DNA from: Comamonadaceae bacterium
GTDB lineage: Bacteria; Pseudomonadota; Gammaproteobacteria; Burkholderiales; Burkholderiaceae_C
Reading direction: 5' to 3'
Assembly (NCBI GenBank): GCA_027488115.1
Contig: JAIYCG010000034.1
Span: forward strand, 1-50,476
DNA: 50,476 nt
This document shows positions 1 through 10,512 of this stretch, in pieces; within the stretch, counting starts at the first letter, position 1, and every line of letters begins with the position of its first letter. The notes under the pieces are model-generated. The model worked only from the letters and a program-made list of their open reading frames with translations, was not told the DNA's origin and ran no database searches. A program made the translations under genes and the position numbers.

Positions 1-168
1 ATCAGCGCTGGCTCCATCATTGTTCGTCAACGTGGCACCAAGTTCCACGCTGGCACCAATGTCGGCATCGGCAAAGACCACACCTTGTTCGCTCTGGTTG
101 ACGGCCACGTGTCGTTCGGCACGAAAGGTGCTCTGAACAAGCAAATGGTGAATGTGACTGCTGCTTAA
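1..168 (+). CDS. rpmA: 50S ribosomal protein L27 (3' part)
   Basis: The window opens inside this gene; 55 codons remain, ending in TAA. The visible peptide runs [18 protein letters not shown] and then [16 protein letters not shown], which is the conserved L27 core. L27 is a large-subunit protein whose N-terminal tail (missing here) reaches the peptidyl-transferase centre. Full L27 is about 85 residues, so roughly 30 are lost upstream. It is followed by a rho-independent terminator and then obgE, the usual rplU-rpmA-obgE order. Confidence 0.97.
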   Translation: MSAGSIIVRQRGTKFHAGTNVGIGKDHTLFALVDGHVSFGTKGALNKQMVNVTAA

Positions 169-191
169 ACAGCGTCAGCCATTGCGCAAAG

Positions 192-216
192 AGCCCCGCC
201 CAGTCGGGGCTTTTTT
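192..216 (+). terminator. rho-independent terminator after rpmA
   Basis: A 7-bp perfect stem (AGCCCCG with CGGGGCT) closes a 6-base loop and is followed by a run of six T. It lies 23 bases after the rpmA stop and about 50 bases before the obgE start, so obgE may be only partly co-transcribed with rpmA. Confidence 0.9.
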
Positions 217-244
217 GTTCCAGAGCTTTGCGTTAAAAAGTTAA

Positions 245-1339
<1,095 letters not shown>

Positions 1340-1385
1340 TTGAATTTGCCTCAGATTGACCAAACCTGTTGTGACATCGAAGACC

Positions 1386-2522
1386 ATGAGTCAGCCGTTG
1401 AAGTCTACTGTTTTGCGCGATGCGCGCCGCATCGTGGTGAAGGTTGGTTCCAGCTTGGTGACCAATGAAGGCCGCGGACTTGACGAAAACGCAATCGGTG
1501 AGTGGTGTCGTCAGATGGCCCTCATGGCCAAAGACGGCCGCGAGGTCATCATGGTCTCAAGTGGTGCCATTGCCGAGGGCATGAAGCGATTGGGTTGGGC
1601 GACACGTCCTCAAGAAATTCATGCCTTGCAAGCTGCAGCTGCTGTGGGTCAAATGGGCTTGGCACAAATGTACGAAACCAAATTGCGCGAGAACGGCTTG
1701 GGCAGTGCTCAAGTGCTGCTCACGCATGCCGACTTGGCCGATCGCGAACGGTATTTAAACGCACGTTCCACTTTGCTCACCTTGCTGCAACACAAAGTGC
1801 TGCCCGTGATCAATGAAAACGACACGGTGGTGAATGACGAAATCAAGTTTGGCGACAACGACACCTTGGGTGCCCTGGTGGCCAATTTGGTCGAAGCCGA
1901 TGCCTTGGTCATCTTGACAGACCAAAAGGGTTTGTACACCGCCGACCCCCGAAAAAACCCAGCAGCCGAATTTGTGCACGAGGCCCGCGCAGGCGATCCA
2001 GCTTTAGAGGCGATGGCCGGTGGCGTAGGTTCCAGCATTGGCAGCGGCGGCATGATCACCAAGATTTTGGCCGCCAAACGTGCTGCAGGATCTGGCGCTT
2101 CTACGGTCATTGCTTGGGGCCGAGAACCTGATGCCCTGATTCGATTGTGCAAAGGCGAGCCCATTGGCACTTTGTTGGTGGCTCAAACGCAAAAGCAGCA
2201 AGCCCGCAAACAGTGGATGGCCGATCATTTGCAATTGCGCGGGGCGGTCACAGTCGACTTAGGCGCAGCTTCCAAATTGTTGGCCGAAGGCAAGAGTTTG
2301 TTGGCCATTGGCATGACGCAAGTTGAGGGTGACTTTTCCAGAGGTGATGTGATCGCCATTCGGGATGTCAGCGGGATGGAAATTGCGCGCGGTTTGGCCA
2401 ATTACGCCAGTGCCGAGGCCAGACTTATTTGCCGCAAGCCCTCTTCCGAGTTTGAGAGCTTGCTGGGCTACATGGCTGAGTCTGAGTTTGTTCACCGTGA
2501 CAACTTGATCTTGACGCGGTAA
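1386..2522 (+). CDS. proB: glutamate 5-kinase
   Basis: Catalyses ATP-dependent phosphorylation of glutamate, the first and proline-inhibited step of proline synthesis. The protein has the amino-acid-kinase fold ([13 protein letters not shown] near the start, [18 protein letters not shown] and the GSGGM region) followed by a C-terminal PUA domain of about 100 residues, as in full-length ProB. I chose the ATG at 1386 (378 residues) because the conserved domain begins a few residues later; an in-frame TTG at 1356 would add ten poorly conserved residues. proA is not in the window. It runs convergently into rppH, with 10 bases between the stops. Confidence 0.95.
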   Translation: MSQPLKSTVLRDARRIVVKVGSSLVTNEGRGLDENAIGEWCRQMALMAKDGREVIMVSSGAIAEGMKRLGWATRPQEIHALQAAAAVGQMGLAQMYETKLRENGLGSAQVLLTHADLADRERYLNARSTLLTLLQHKVLPVINENDTVVNDEIKFGDNDTLGALVANLVEADALVILTDQKGLYTADPRKNPAAEFVHEARAGDPALEAMAGGVGSSIGSGGMITKILAAKRAAGSGASTVIAWGREPDALIRLCKGEPIGTLLVAQTQKQQARKQWMADHLQLRGAVTVDLGAASKLLAEGKSLLAIGMTQVEGDFSRGDVIAIRDVSGMEIARGLANYASAEARLICRKPSSEFESLLGYMAESEFVHRDNLILTR

Positions 2523-2532
2523 GCGATCTTTT

Positions 2533-3210
2533 TCATTGCCCCTCAGCTTTGGGCTTGTCCAAACTGTTTTGCGGATCGGGATCAAAGCTGCCGCCTGGTG
2601 GTAACTCCATGTGAATTTGAGTTTGCATCAAACCAAATTGAAGCGTCATCGACATGTCCTGACCCTGAGGGGGGGCACTTTCTTGGTCGTTTTGACGTGG
2701 TCTAGGCGCACTGCGGTAAGTTCTGCCTCGGTTGTCATAACGGGGCAAGAAACGCGACAACTCAGTGAGCGCCATTTCATAGACGCCCCGTTTGAATTCG
2801 ACCACCACATCGAGCGGCACCCAAAAGTCGTTCCAGCGCCAAGCGTCAAACTCAGGGTGGCTGGTGGCACGCAAGTTGATATTCCAGTCAGGCTCTACCA
2901 TTTGGAGTAAATACCAAATTTGTTTTTGGCCCTTGTAGTGGCCCCTGGCGTCTCTTCTGATGAAACGATCAGGCACTTCATAGCGCAACCAATCTCGGGT
3001 ACGGGCCACAATGCGCACATGCTCCGGTAGGAGACCCACTTCTTCGTGCAGTTCGCGGAACATGGCTTGCTCGGGGCTTTCGCCTCGGTCAATGCCACCC
3101 TGCGGAAACTGCCAACTGTGGGTTCGGATGCGTTTGCCCCAAAACACCTGATTTTTCTGGTTGAGCAGAATGATGCCGACGTTAGGCCTAAAGCCTTCGC
3201 GGTCAAGCAT
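2533..3210 (-). CDS. rppH: RNA pyrophosphohydrolase (Nudix)
   Basis: RppH removes pyrophosphate from the 5' triphosphate end of mRNA and so starts RNase E-dependent decay. The start [17 protein letters not shown] is the family N-terminus, so I take the ATG at 3210 (225 residues) and not an upstream in-frame ATG at 3249. The Nudix box occupies residues 38-60 with the REL-EE core intact. After the catalytic domain (to about residue 165) there is a polar tail rich in Pro, Gln and Asp, making the protein longer than E. coli RppH (176). It is divergent from proS. Confidence 0.94.
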   Translation of the reverse strand: MLDREGFRPNVGIILLNQKNQVFWGKRIRTHSWQFPQGGIDRGESPEQAMFRELHEEVGLLPEHVRIVARTRDWLRYEVPDRFIRRDARGHYKGQKQIWYLLQMVEPDWNINLRATSHPEFDAWRWNDFWVPLDVVVEFKRGVYEMALTELSRFLPRYDNRGRTYRSAPRPRQNDQESAPPQGQDMSMTLQFGLMQTQIHMELPPGGSFDPDPQNSLDKPKAEGQ

Positions 3211-3244
3211 AATCAAACCCCAAATTTTTAAACTGTGTCCATTA

Positions 3245-3264
3245 TGCACGGACAGTTCCGTGCA
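3245..3264. repeat. inverted repeat between rppH and proS
   Basis: Two perfect 8-base arms, TGCACGGA and TCCGTGCA, flank the four bases CAGT. The element sits in the 92-base divergent intergenic region, 34 bases from the rppH start and 38 from the proS start. It may be an operator or an mRNA leader hairpin; no T-run follows on either strand, so it is not a terminator. Confidence 0.6.
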
Positions 3265-3302
3265 ACATTAGGACTCACCCTGAGTACGCTTGGAATTAGC
3301 CC

Positions 3303-5048
3303 ATGAAAGCCAGTCAATTTTTAATTTCCACTCTCAAAGAAGCGCCCGCAGACGCCGAGGTGGTGAGCCATCAACTCATGATGCGCGCCGGCATGATCAA
3401 GCGCTTGGGCGCCGGCATCTACAACTACATGCCCATGGGCTTGCGCGTGATTCGCAAAGTAGAAGCCATCGTGCGAGAAGAAATGAACCGGGCTGGGGCC
3501 ATTGAAATGACCATGCCGGTAGTGCAACCCGCAGAGCTTTGGCAAGAGACCGGTCGTTTTGAAAAGATGGGCCCAGAGCTCTTGCGCATCAAGGACCGCC
3601 ATGGCCGAGACTTTGTGGTGCAACCCACCAGCGAAGAAGTGATCACGGATGTGGCGCGCCAAGAATTGCGCAGCTACAAGCAACTGCCCAAAAACTTCTA
3701 CCAAATTCAAACCAAATTCCGTGATGAGCGCCGTCCGCGTTTTGGCTTGATGCGTGGCCGCGAGTTCATCATGAAGGACGCCTACAGCTTTGACCGCGAT
3801 CAAGTGTCTGCCAAGCAAAGCTACAAGATCATGGCCGATGCTTATCGCAAAATTTTTGATCGCTTTGGTTTGAGTTACCGCGCCGTGGCTGCCGACAGTG
3901 GTGCCATTGGCGGCGATTTGAGCGAAGAATTCCAAGTGATTGCGGCTACCGGAGAAGACGCCATCGTCTATTGCCCCGAAAGCGATTACGCCGCCAACAT
4001 GGAAAAGGCAGAGGCTTTGGCGCCTGCGCAGGCGCGTCCTGCCGCCTCCAAACCCCAAACGCTCACACCCACACCGGGCAAGAGCACTTGCGAAGATGTC
4101 GCGGCATTATTGAACGTTCCTTTGGCCACCACAGTGAAATCTTTGGTCTTGGCCACCGACGAAACCGACGAACAAGGCAACATCAAGGCGTCCAAAGTTT
4201 GGTTGCTGTTGTTGCGTGGTGATCACGACATGAACGAAGTCAAAGTGGGCAAGTTGCCAGGCTTGAATGTGGGCTTCCGTTTTGCTACCTTGACTGAAAT
4301 TGACGAACACTTTGGCTGTAAGCCTGGTTACCTTGGCCCCTTGAATTTGCAGAAGCCCTTGAATGTGGTGGCCGACCGCGAAGTGGCCGTCATGGCCGAT
4401 TGGATTTGCGGTGCCAACCAAGCTGACCATCACATCACCGGTGTGAACTGGGGCCGTGATTTGCCCGAGCCCATGATGGTGGCCGATTTGCGCAATGTGG
4501 TAGCAGGCGACATGTCGCCCGATGGCAAGGGCGCGTTGGCCATTGAGCGAGGCATTGAAGTGGGACACGTGTTCTATTTGGGCACCAAGTACAGTCAAGC
4601 CATGAATGCCACGTTCTTGGACGAGAACGGCAAACCACAATTCCTAGAAATGGGTTGCTACGGCATTGGCGTGACGCGCTTACCTGCTGCCGCCATTGAA
4701 CAAAACCACGATGCCAAGGGCATTATTTGGCCCGATGCCATTGCGCCTTTTACCGTGGTCATATGCCCCATTGGTGCCGACCGAAGCCCCGATGTCAAAG
4801 CTGCTTCAGAAAAACTTTATGAAGACCTCATGGCGTCTGGCGTCGATGTATTGCTTGACGATCGGGGTGAGCGTCCTGGTGCCATGTTTGCCGATTGGGA
4901 ACTCATCGGTGTGCCGCACCGTGTCACACTGGGTGACCGCGGTTTGAAAGAAGGCAAAGTGGAATACCAACATCGCCGCGATGCGGCAGCCACACCTGTT
5001 GCGGCAGCTGACATAGCCGCTTTTGTATTGGCCCAATTGGCCAAATAA
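3303..5048 (+). CDS. proS: prolyl-tRNA synthetase, bacterial type
   Basis: Class II aminoacyl-tRNA synthetase charging tRNA-Pro. At 581 residues it is the long bacterial form, with an editing INS (YbaK-like) domain inserted between motifs 2 and 3. Motif 2 is in the [16 protein letters not shown] region and motif 3 near [16 protein letters not shown]. The INS segment covers about residues 225-405, and a C-terminal anticodon-binding domain follows. The start [15 protein letters not shown] is the family N-terminus. Its Shine-Dalgarno is weak. Confidence 0.97.
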   Translation: MKASQFLISTLKEAPADAEVVSHQLMMRAGMIKRLGAGIYNYMPMGLRVIRKVEAIVREEMNRAGAIEMTMPVVQPAELWQETGRFEKMGPELLRIKDRHGRDFVVQPTSEEVITDVARQELRSYKQLPKNFYQIQTKFRDERRPRFGLMRGREFIMKDAYSFDRDQVSAKQSYKIMADAYRKIFDRFGLSYRAVAADSGAIGGDLSEEFQVIAATGEDAIVYCPESDYAANMEKAEALAPAQARPAASKPQTLTPTPGKSTCEDVAALLNVPLATTVKSLVLATDETDEQGNIKASKVWLLLLRGDHDMNEVKVGKLPGLNVGFRFATLTEIDEHFGCKPGYLGPLNLQKPLNVVADREVAVMADWICGANQADHHITGVNWGRDLPEPMMVADLRNVVAGDMSPDGKGALAIERGIEVGHVFYLGTKYSQAMNATFLDENGKPQFLEMGCYGIGVTRLPAAAIEQNHDAKGIIWPDAIAPFTVVICPIGADRSPDVKAASEKLYEDLMASGVDVLLDDRGERPGAMFADWELIGVPHRVTLGDRGLKEGKVEYQHRRDAAATPVAAADIAAFVLAQLAK

Positions 5049-5092
5049 GCTTTTAAAAAAGACGCACGGAAGACCCCCTGAGAGATTCAAGC

Positions 5093-5722
5093 GTGGATTT
5101 GCAGCGACGCAAATTTTGGCGACAATCAGGTTGTGTGGGTTGGGTCGTCATCCAAATGCCCCTCTCTATGGCCTGGGCCGGCAATCAAGCTGAAGACGCG
5201 CTGTCAGATTCTGTTCGCACGGCCCTGAGCCAGGCCGTGATGCAAAGCGGCCCCCCTGTGCCCGTGCTCCATACGGCGCACGAGAAACACCAGTTCAACG
5301 GATGGATGGCCACAGCTTCACTTCGCCTGATGCAATGGATGAAACATCCTGACGATCGACAAGAGTTTCTGCATACCCTGTGGTACGAGGCCAGGCGCGC
5401 AGGCTTGTCTTTGTCTTTGGTGCTGGGCCTGATTGAGGTTGAAAGCGCGTTTAGGAAATACGCTATTTCAAGCGCTGGTGCACGAGGTTACATGCAGGTG
5501 ATGCCTTTTTGGACACGCAGCATTGGCGATGGCAATGAGAGTGTGCTGTTTCACACGCAAACCCAACTGCGCTTTGGGTGCGTCATATTGCGGCACATGA
5601 TAGACCGTGAAAATGGCGACTTGTATTTAGCGCTAGGACGTTACAACGGCAGTCGAGGGCAGGCTGCATATCCTCAAGCCGTGATGGCGGCGCAAAAAAA
5701 ATGGTTTCAGTCGATAGACTGA
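5093..5722 (+). CDS. lytic transglycosylase, SLT domain
   Basis: Predicted murein lytic transglycosylase, cleaving the MurNAc-GlcNAc bond of peptidoglycan. The GTG start gives 209 residues; the N-terminus (about 1-30) is a hydrophobic signal-like segment. The SLT (goose-lysozyme-like) domain spans about 105-205: the ES-F motif puts the likely catalytic Glu at 117, then GARGYMQVMP at 129-138 and the ALGRYNGS block. It lies 44 bases after proS and may share its transcript. Its last codons overlap the terminator of the convergent grxD operon; the eight-A run there encodes part of QKKW. The exact transglycosylase subfamily is not clear. Confidence 0.88.
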   Translation: MDLQRRKFWRQSGCVGWVVIQMPLSMAWAGNQAEDALSDSVRTALSQAVMQSGPPVPVLHTAHEKHQFNGWMATASLRLMQWMKHPDDRQEFLHTLWYEARRAGLSLSLVLGLIEVESAFRKYAISSAGARGYMQVMPFWTRSIGDGNESVLFHTQTQLRFGCVILRHMIDRENGDLYLALGRYNGSRGQAAYPQAVMAAQKKWFQSID

Positions 5723-5726
5723 AACC
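5694..5726 (-). terminator. minus-strand terminator of the hemA-prfA-prmC-grxD operon
   Basis: Read on the minus strand, a perfect 10-bp stem (GGTTTCAGTC with GACTGAAACC, loop TATC) is followed by A and then eight T. It lies 68 bases past the grxD stop. The element is embedded in the last codons and stop of the plus-strand transglycosylase gene. On the plus strand no T-run follows, so it should act only leftward. Confidence 0.85.
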
Positions 5727-5794
5727 AAGTGATAAGCCACCTTGGTTGAAGGCCAAGCTTGACAAGGCAGCTTAGGCCTCCCCATTCAGTGTGA

Positions 5795-6124
5795 TTATTC
5801 TTTGGGTGTGGTGCCCAAGACTTGAATCAGTTCGCCCGATTCGTACATTTCCATCATGATGTCAGAGCCGCCCACAAATTCGCCCTTGACATACAACTGT
5901 GGAATGGTCGGCCAGTTGCTGTATTCCTTGATGCCTTGCCTAATTTCAGCATCGTCCAGCACATTGACCGTCTTGACAGCCTTGGGGTCGACGCCACAAG
6001 CTTTTAAAATTTGAATAGCACGGCCAGAGAAGCCGCACATGGGAAAACTGGCGTTGCCCTTCATGAACAGCAGTACTTCGTTTTGCTTCACCAAATCATC
6101 AATGCGGGCTTGTGTATCGCTCAT
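5795..6124 (-). CDS. grxD: monothiol glutaredoxin, Grx4 type
   Basis: Small 109-residue monothiol glutaredoxin with the CGFS active site (Cys30, within FPMCGFSGRA). Family members bind a [2Fe-2S] cluster with glutathione and work in iron-sulfur cluster delivery and iron sensing rather than general disulfide reduction. The glutathione-binding WPTIPQLYVKGEFVGG block is present. It is the last gene of the minus-strand hemA-prfA-prmC-grxD run, 66 bases after prmC, and is followed by a strong terminator. Confidence 0.95.
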   Translation of the reverse strand: MSDTQARIDDLVKQNEVLLFMKGNASFPMCGFSGRAIQILKACGVDPKAVKTVNVLDDAEIRQGIKEYSNWPTIPQLYVKGEFVGGSDIMMEMYESGELIQVLGTTPKE

Positions 6125-6190
6125 GGGAAATCCTCGTTAAATTCAATGGGGTGATTATTTCATGTTGTCGTGGCATTTGCAGGCACGGGT

Positions 6191-7006
6191 TTATTTTTGG
6201 CCGCCGGAGCAACGTTCAATGCCTGCCAAGTCTTGTTTGGACTGTACCTGTTTGAATCCTGCCATTTCAAGAAGTCCCCTGACCGCCGCGGCCTGCTGCC
6301 AGCCGTGCTCGATGAGCAACCAGCCGCCTGCCTCCAAGTAGTTTGGCGCATTTTCAACGATGTTGCGGATGTCTTGGAGGCCATCGCCCCCGCTTGTCAA
6401 GGCTTGAAGGGGTTCATGGGTCAGTTGCGCCAAGTGGGGGTCTTGGTCTTCAATGTAGGGTGGGTTGCTGACCACCACATTGAAGGGGCCTTGAACTTCA
6501 GTGAACCAGTTGCTTTGAAGGAAACTGACATTCAAGGCCAGTTTTTGGGCATTGAGGGCTGCAAGGCTCAAAGCTTCTGGGCTTGCGTCTACCGCCAACA
6601 CCTCAGCATGGGGACTTTGTGATTTCAGTGCCAAAGCAATTGCTCCACTGCCTGTGCCCAAATCGAGGTAGCTGGGTCGCTCGAGCCCTTGCGCACACGC
6701 CAGGGCCCATTCAACCAATACTTCGGTGTCTGCTCTCGGGTCAAGCACCCGTTTGTCGATGGTCAGAGTGAGGCCATAAAACTCTTTTTGTCCCACGATA
6801 TAGGCCACGGGTTCATGGTGCATTCGACGCTGTGCCAATGCTTCAAAGGCTTCAAACTGCTCTGGCGGAACCTCATCGGTGTCATGCGCCAACAACCATG
6901 CCCGGTCGTGCAGTGATTTGCCCACGGCATGCAAGAAAAGAATCTGCGCTTCCAATCGGGGCAGTCCTAAGACCTGGCCATGCAACAAACATTGCGCCAC
7001 GTTCAT
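6191..7006 (-). CDS. prmC: peptide chain release factor N5-glutamine methyltransferase
   Basis: PrmC (HemK) methylates the Gln of the GGQ motif in release factors RF1 and RF2, using S-adenosylmethionine. The 271-residue protein has the N-terminal helical recognition domain (about 1-95), the SAM motif DLGTGSG at 115-121 and the catalytic NPPY at 181-184. Its start overlaps the prfA stop by four bases (ATGA), which indicates translational coupling with its own substrate. Confidence 0.96.
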   Translation of the reverse strand: MNVAQCLLHGQVLGLPRLEAQILFLHAVGKSLHDRAWLLAHDTDEVPPEQFEAFEALAQRRMHHEPVAYIVGQKEFYGLTLTIDKRVLDPRADTEVLVEWALACAQGLERPSYLDLGTGSGAIALALKSQSPHAEVLAVDASPEALSLAALNAQKLALNVSFLQSNWFTEVQGPFNVVVSNPPYIEDQDPHLAQLTHEPLQALTSGGDGLQDIRNIVENAPNYLEAGGWLLIEHGWQQAAAVRGLLEMAGFKQVQSKQDLAGIERCSGGQK

Positions 7007-8103
7007 GACGGCAAGCTTGATTCCAAATCAGCCAACTGCTCGGCTTGTCTGGCATTTTGAAGTGCTTGGGTGACTTCTTCCAAGTCACCCTCCATGATGA
7101 AACTCAGCTTGTACAAGGTGAGGTTGATGCGGTGGTCTGTAAGCCGGCCCTGCGGAAAGTTGTAGGTTCGTATGCGATCTGAGCGGTCACCGCTGCCAAT
7201 CAAACCTTTGCGCAAAGCCGCATCTTTGGCCGCCCGCTCGCTGCGATCTTTTTCTTGAATGCGGGCCGACAAAACCTGCATGGCTTTGGCTTTGTTTCGG
7301 TGTTGACTGCGATCGTCTTGGCACTCAGCCACAATGCCCGTAGGAATGTGTGTGATGCGCACCGCAGAATCTGTTTTGTTAATGTGCTGACCACCCGCGC
7401 CACTGGCGCGGTAAGTGTCAATGCGCAAGTCGGCAGGGTTGATGGTGACCGCTTGGGCTTCATCGGGTTCTGCGAGAACGGCTACTGTGCAAGCGCTGGT
7501 GTGAATTCGGCCTTGTGTTTCAGTGGTCGGCACGCGTTGGACGCGGTGGCCCCCCGATTCAAAGCGCATGGTGCCAAACACGTTGTCGCCCTCAATGCGA
7601 ATGACCACCTCTTTGAAGCCACCCAACTCACTGGCAGACTCCGACATGATTTCTGCACGCCAGCCCTTTCGTTCACAAAACTTGGTGTACATGCGAAGGA
7701 GGTCGCCTGCAAAAAGTGCCGATTCGTCGCCACCCGTGCCCGCTCTGATTTCTAAGAAAGCGGGGCGAGCATCGTCAGGATCTTTGGGAAGCAACATGCG
7801 TTGCAGCTCAACTTCCAGTTCGCTCATCTCTTGCGAGGCATTCTGAATTTCTTCATGGGCCATGGCGATCATGTCGGGGTCATCGGAGCTTGTTTCAAGC
7901 ATGGCATGGGCGGCAACTAGATCGCTGCTTCGCTCAACATAGCGCGCATAGCGCTTGGCCAAGGCACTGACCTCAGCATGCTCACGAGACAATTTCAAGA
8001 ACTGATTCATGTCGGCCATGATGTCTTCGCGCGATAGCAAAAAGTCCAGTTCTTCCAGACGCTGTGCATAACGCTCAAGCTGATGACGTAAAAAGGGTTT
8101 CAT
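7003..8103 (-). CDS. prfA: peptide chain release factor 1
   Basis: RF1 reads UAA and UAG and triggers release of the finished chain. The protein has 366 residues; the GGQ motif is at 237-239 and the stop-codon-reading P-x-T tripeptide (PTT) at about 192-194, the RF1 type. It begins [19 protein letters not shown], a usual start. It lies 69 bases downstream of hemA and overlaps prmC by four bases; hemA-prfA-prmC is a long-known arrangement. Confidence 0.97.
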   Translation of the reverse strand: MKPFLRHQLERYAQRLEELDFLLSREDIMADMNQFLKLSREHAEVSALAKRYARYVERSSDLVAAHAMLETSSDDPDMIAMAHEEIQNASQEMSELEVELQRMLLPKDPDDARPAFLEIRAGTGGDESALFAGDLLRMYTKFCERKGWRAEIMSESASELGGFKEVVIRIEGDNVFGTMRFESGGHRVQRVPTTETQGRIHTSACTVAVLAEPDEAQAVTINPADLRIDTYRASGAGGQHINKTDSAVRITHIPTGIVAECQDDRSQHRNKAKAMQVLSARIQEKDRSERAAKDAALRKGLIGSGDRSDRIRTYNFPQGRLTDHRINLTLYKLSFIMEGDLEEVTQALQNARQAEQLADLESSLPS

Positions 8104-8128
8104 GAATCTTTGCGAGAAATTGAAGGGA

Positions 8129-8149
8129 GCATTGAGACAGTCTCAATGC
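8129..8149 (-). repeat. palindrome between hemA and prfA
   Basis: Two perfect 10-base arms (GCATTGAGAC and GTCTCAATGC) surround a single base in the 69-base gap between hemA and prfA. As RNA it would form a hairpin with the centre opened. No T-run follows on the minus strand, so it is not a classic terminator. It might attenuate, stabilise or mark a processing site in the hemA-prfA message. Confidence 0.6.
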
Positions 8150-8172
8150 GGCGCAGGCTTTGGCGAAGTTTG

Positions 8173-9444
8173 CTAGCGCTCTTTGCGCAAGAAAAGGCGT
8201 TGCACGGCTTGAGTGGCTTGAGCCACGTGCGCGGGGTCTGCTTCTCGAAGTTCTGCCATTGCGCCATGCAGCATCTTTTGGGTCAAGCCACGTGAAAGTA
8301 CTTCCAGTACTTTTTCTGGATCCTCACCCTTGGCCAGCAGTTTTCGGGCACGGGCCATTTCTGCCTCTCGCCATTCATCGGCTTGCGCATTGAGTTGTTG
8401 AATAAGGGGCACACTGCCCCGCTGGTGCATCCAGTGCAAGAAACTTTGGACACCAGCATCGATGATGACTTCTGCTTCAGCCACGGCTGCTTGACGATGG
8501 GCCTGACCGGTTTGGATCACGCTGGCCAAGTCGTCAATGGTGTAGAGGTAAACGTCTTGCAAGGATTTAACTTCAGGCTCAATGTCGCGAGGCACGGCCA
8601 AGTCGACCATGAACATGGGACGATTGCGCCGCTTCTTCAGGGCACGTTCTACAGCGCCCAGACCAATCAAAGGCAAGGTGCTGGCGGTGCAACTGATCAC
8701 GGCATCAAACTCGTGCAAGCGATCGGGCAGCTCAGACAATCGCATGACCTCGGCACCATATTGATCAGCGAGTTTCTCACCGCGGTCCATGCTGCGGTTG
8801 GCAATGGCCATACTGCGCGGGTTTTTGGCCGCAAAGTGAGTCACCACCAACTCAATCATTTCTCCTGCGCCCACAAACAACACTTTGATTTTGCTGAGGT
8901 CTTCAAACAGTTGGCCCGCTAAGCGAACGGCAGCGGCAGACATGCTGATGGAATGCGCGCCAATCTCGGTCGTGGACCGAACTTCCTTGGCGACCGCAAA
9001 ACTGCGTTGAAACAATTGGTTCAAGGTGCTGCCCAAGGCCCCTGCCTCGTCCGCGGCTCTGACAGCATCTTTCAATTGCCCCAAAATTTGAGCTTCGCCC
9101 AAGACCATGGAGTCAAGACCACTGGCCACTCTGAATGCGTGCCTGGCCACGTGGCCTTCTTCAAGCAGGTAGGTATGCCCACGGAGTACTTGGGCAGAGA
9201 CTCCGCCGGCTTGTGCCAACCAATTCAATGTCCCTTCAACCACAAGCTGATCTGCAGCACAGTAAATTTCTGTGCGATTGCAAGTTGAGAGAATAGCGGC
9301 CTCGGGTTCGCGGGCTGTTTGTGAGGCCAAGTTGCCTCTGAGTTGGTGCAAAGTAGGCTTCAATTGGTCCACGGCAAACGCAAACCGCCCGCGCAAATCG
9401 AGCGGAGCTGTTGTGTGGTTTAACCCCATTGCCCAAACTGCCAT
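8173..9444 (-). CDS. hemA: glutamyl-tRNA reductase
   Basis: Reduces glutamyl-tRNA to glutamate-1-semialdehyde with NADPH, the first committed step of C5 haem synthesis. Starting at the ATG at 9444 gives 423 residues beginning [18 protein letters not shown], the family N-terminus; an upstream ATG at 9519 would add 25 unrelated residues. The catalytic Cys is residue 55 (STCNRTEIY), the NADPH fold carries VLFVGAGEM, and a helical dimerisation domain ends the protein. It heads the prfA-prmC-grxD run and is divergent from the next gene by 41 bases. Confidence 0.96.
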   Translation of the reverse strand: MAVWAMGLNHTTAPLDLRGRFAFAVDQLKPTLHQLRGNLASQTAREPEAAILSTCNRTEIYCAADQLVVEGTLNWLAQAGGVSAQVLRGHTYLLEEGHVARHAFRVASGLDSMVLGEAQILGQLKDAVRAADEAGALGSTLNQLFQRSFAVAKEVRSTTEIGAHSISMSAAAVRLAGQLFEDLSKIKVLFVGAGEMIELVVTHFAAKNPRSMAIANRSMDRGEKLADQYGAEVMRLSELPDRLHEFDAVISCTASTLPLIGLGAVERALKKRRNRPMFMVDLAVPRDIEPEVKSLQDVYLYTIDDLASVIQTGQAHRQAAVAEAEVIIDAGVQSFLHWMHQRGSVPLIQQLNAQADEWREAEMARARKLLAKGEDPEKVLEVLSRGLTQKMLHGAMAELREADPAHVAQATQAVQRLFLRKER

Positions 9445-9485
9445 GTTTCGGATTATAAAACCTGTACCAGCAGGAAAGGAAATGA

Positions 9486-9767
9486 ATGACTTCGGATGAC
9501 TTATTTTGGCATTTGGCAAATTTTGGCTTGCCGGCCCTGGTTCTTTCCTTGGGTATCACGCTCTGGGGCTCGTTCCAGTTCCGGCGGCAAGCTCAAATCA
9601 AGTGGTTTTGGCGTTGGCTGATGAACGCTGTTTGCGGCTTGGCCGTGCTGGTGGTTGGCCTCGTCATGACGGGAAACGACGGCAAAATGGCAAGCTATGG
9701 CGCGCTTGTATTGGTTTGCGCCACCCTAGAGTGGGCTTTGCAAATGCGTTTTAAAGTGCGGGGCTGA
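9486..9767 (+). CDS. small predicted membrane protein, unknown function
   Basis: A 93-residue protein with about three hydrophobic stretches (roughly 14-30, 45-61 and 70-86) separated by basic segments ([13 protein letters not shown]), so probably an inner-membrane protein. I do not recognise the family. A good Shine-Dalgarno (AGGAAAGGAA) lies just before the ATG, which supports real translation. It diverges from hemA, and its 3' end overlaps that of ugpQ tail-to-tail by 17 bases. No function can be assigned. Confidence 0.7.
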   Translation: MTSDDLFWHLANFGLPALVLSLGITLWGSFQFRRQAQIKWFWRWLMNAVCGLAVLVVGLVMTGNDGKMASYGALVLVCATLEWALQMRFKVRG

Positions 9768-10512
9768 ATGCGTCAACACGGTCAGTGATGATGCCATCGG
9801 TACCCAATGCCATGAGATGCTGGGTGGCCCATTCGTCGTTCACGGTGTAGCTGAGGCAGCGCATGCCTGCGCTGTGAACCGATGCCACCATTTCGGTTGT
9901 CCACAGGGCATATTGGCAAACGACGGCGCTGCATCCCAAGGCTTTGGCAATGTCTAGCCAAGCTTCAGGCAGCTGGTGCAGCAACAAGCCTCTGGGCAAA
10001 TGGGGCGCGGCTTGTTGAGCGCCTTTTAAAGAATCAACTTGAAAAGAAGTGAGCAGGGGTGGTACTTCTTCATGCTGCCAAAGTAGGGCGGCTTGTTGGG
10101 CCACGATTTCACCTGTTTTAAATTCAACGCCAGGCGTTGGTTTAATTTCGATGTTCAGAAAATAACGATTGCGAATGCAGTATTGCGCCAAATTGGTCAA
10201 AGTGGGCAGGGGCTCACCACTGAAGTGCCTTGAGTGCCAACTGCCTGCATCTAACTGCGACAGCTGTTGCCAGCTGAGTTCGCCGCCAATGCCTTGGCCG
10301 TTGGTGGTTCGATGGAGGGTGGCGTCATGCATCAAAAAAACCACATCGTCAGCACTGAGTTTGGCGTCGCATTCAAACATCCGGTAGCCGTATTCAGCGC
10401 CTTTGCGAAAAGCTGCCAGCGTGTTTTCGGGGGCCAATGTGCCAGCCCCTCGGTGCGCAATCCATTTTGGATAGGGCCAAGTCTTGAGCAAGGGAGCCGT
10501 ATTCAGGGTCAC
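9751..10512 (-). CDS. ugpQ: glycerophosphodiester phosphodiesterase
   Basis: Hydrolyses glycerophosphodiesters to glycerol-3-phosphate and the free alcohol, probably in the cytoplasm since no signal peptide is seen. The 253-residue protein has the GDPD fold: the [12 protein letters not shown] motif near residue 20, the metal site at FECDAKLS and VVFLMHD, and a C-terminal [11 protein letters not shown] block. The start is a GTG that overlaps the ugpC stop by four bases, so it is the last gene of the ugp operon. That context separates it from periplasmic GlpQ. Confidence 0.93.
   Translation of the reverse strand: MTLNTAPLLKTWPYPKWIAHRGAGTLAPENTLAAFRKGAEYGYRMFECDAKLSADDVVFLMHDATLHRTTNGQGIGGELSWQQLSQLDAGSWHSRHFSGEPLPTLTNLAQYCIRNRYFLNIEIKPTPGVEFKTGEIVAQQAALLWQHEEVPPLLTSFQVDSLKGAQQAAPHLPRGLLLHQLPEAWLDIAKALGCSAVVCQYALWTTEMVASVHSAGMRCLSYTVNDEWATQHLMALGTDGIITDRVDAFSPAL

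Noticed and set aside
5703..5726. Hairpin at the transglycosylase stop as its own plus-strand terminator
   Set aside because: No T-run follows on the plus strand; the T-run is on the minus strand, so it serves the convergent grxD operon.
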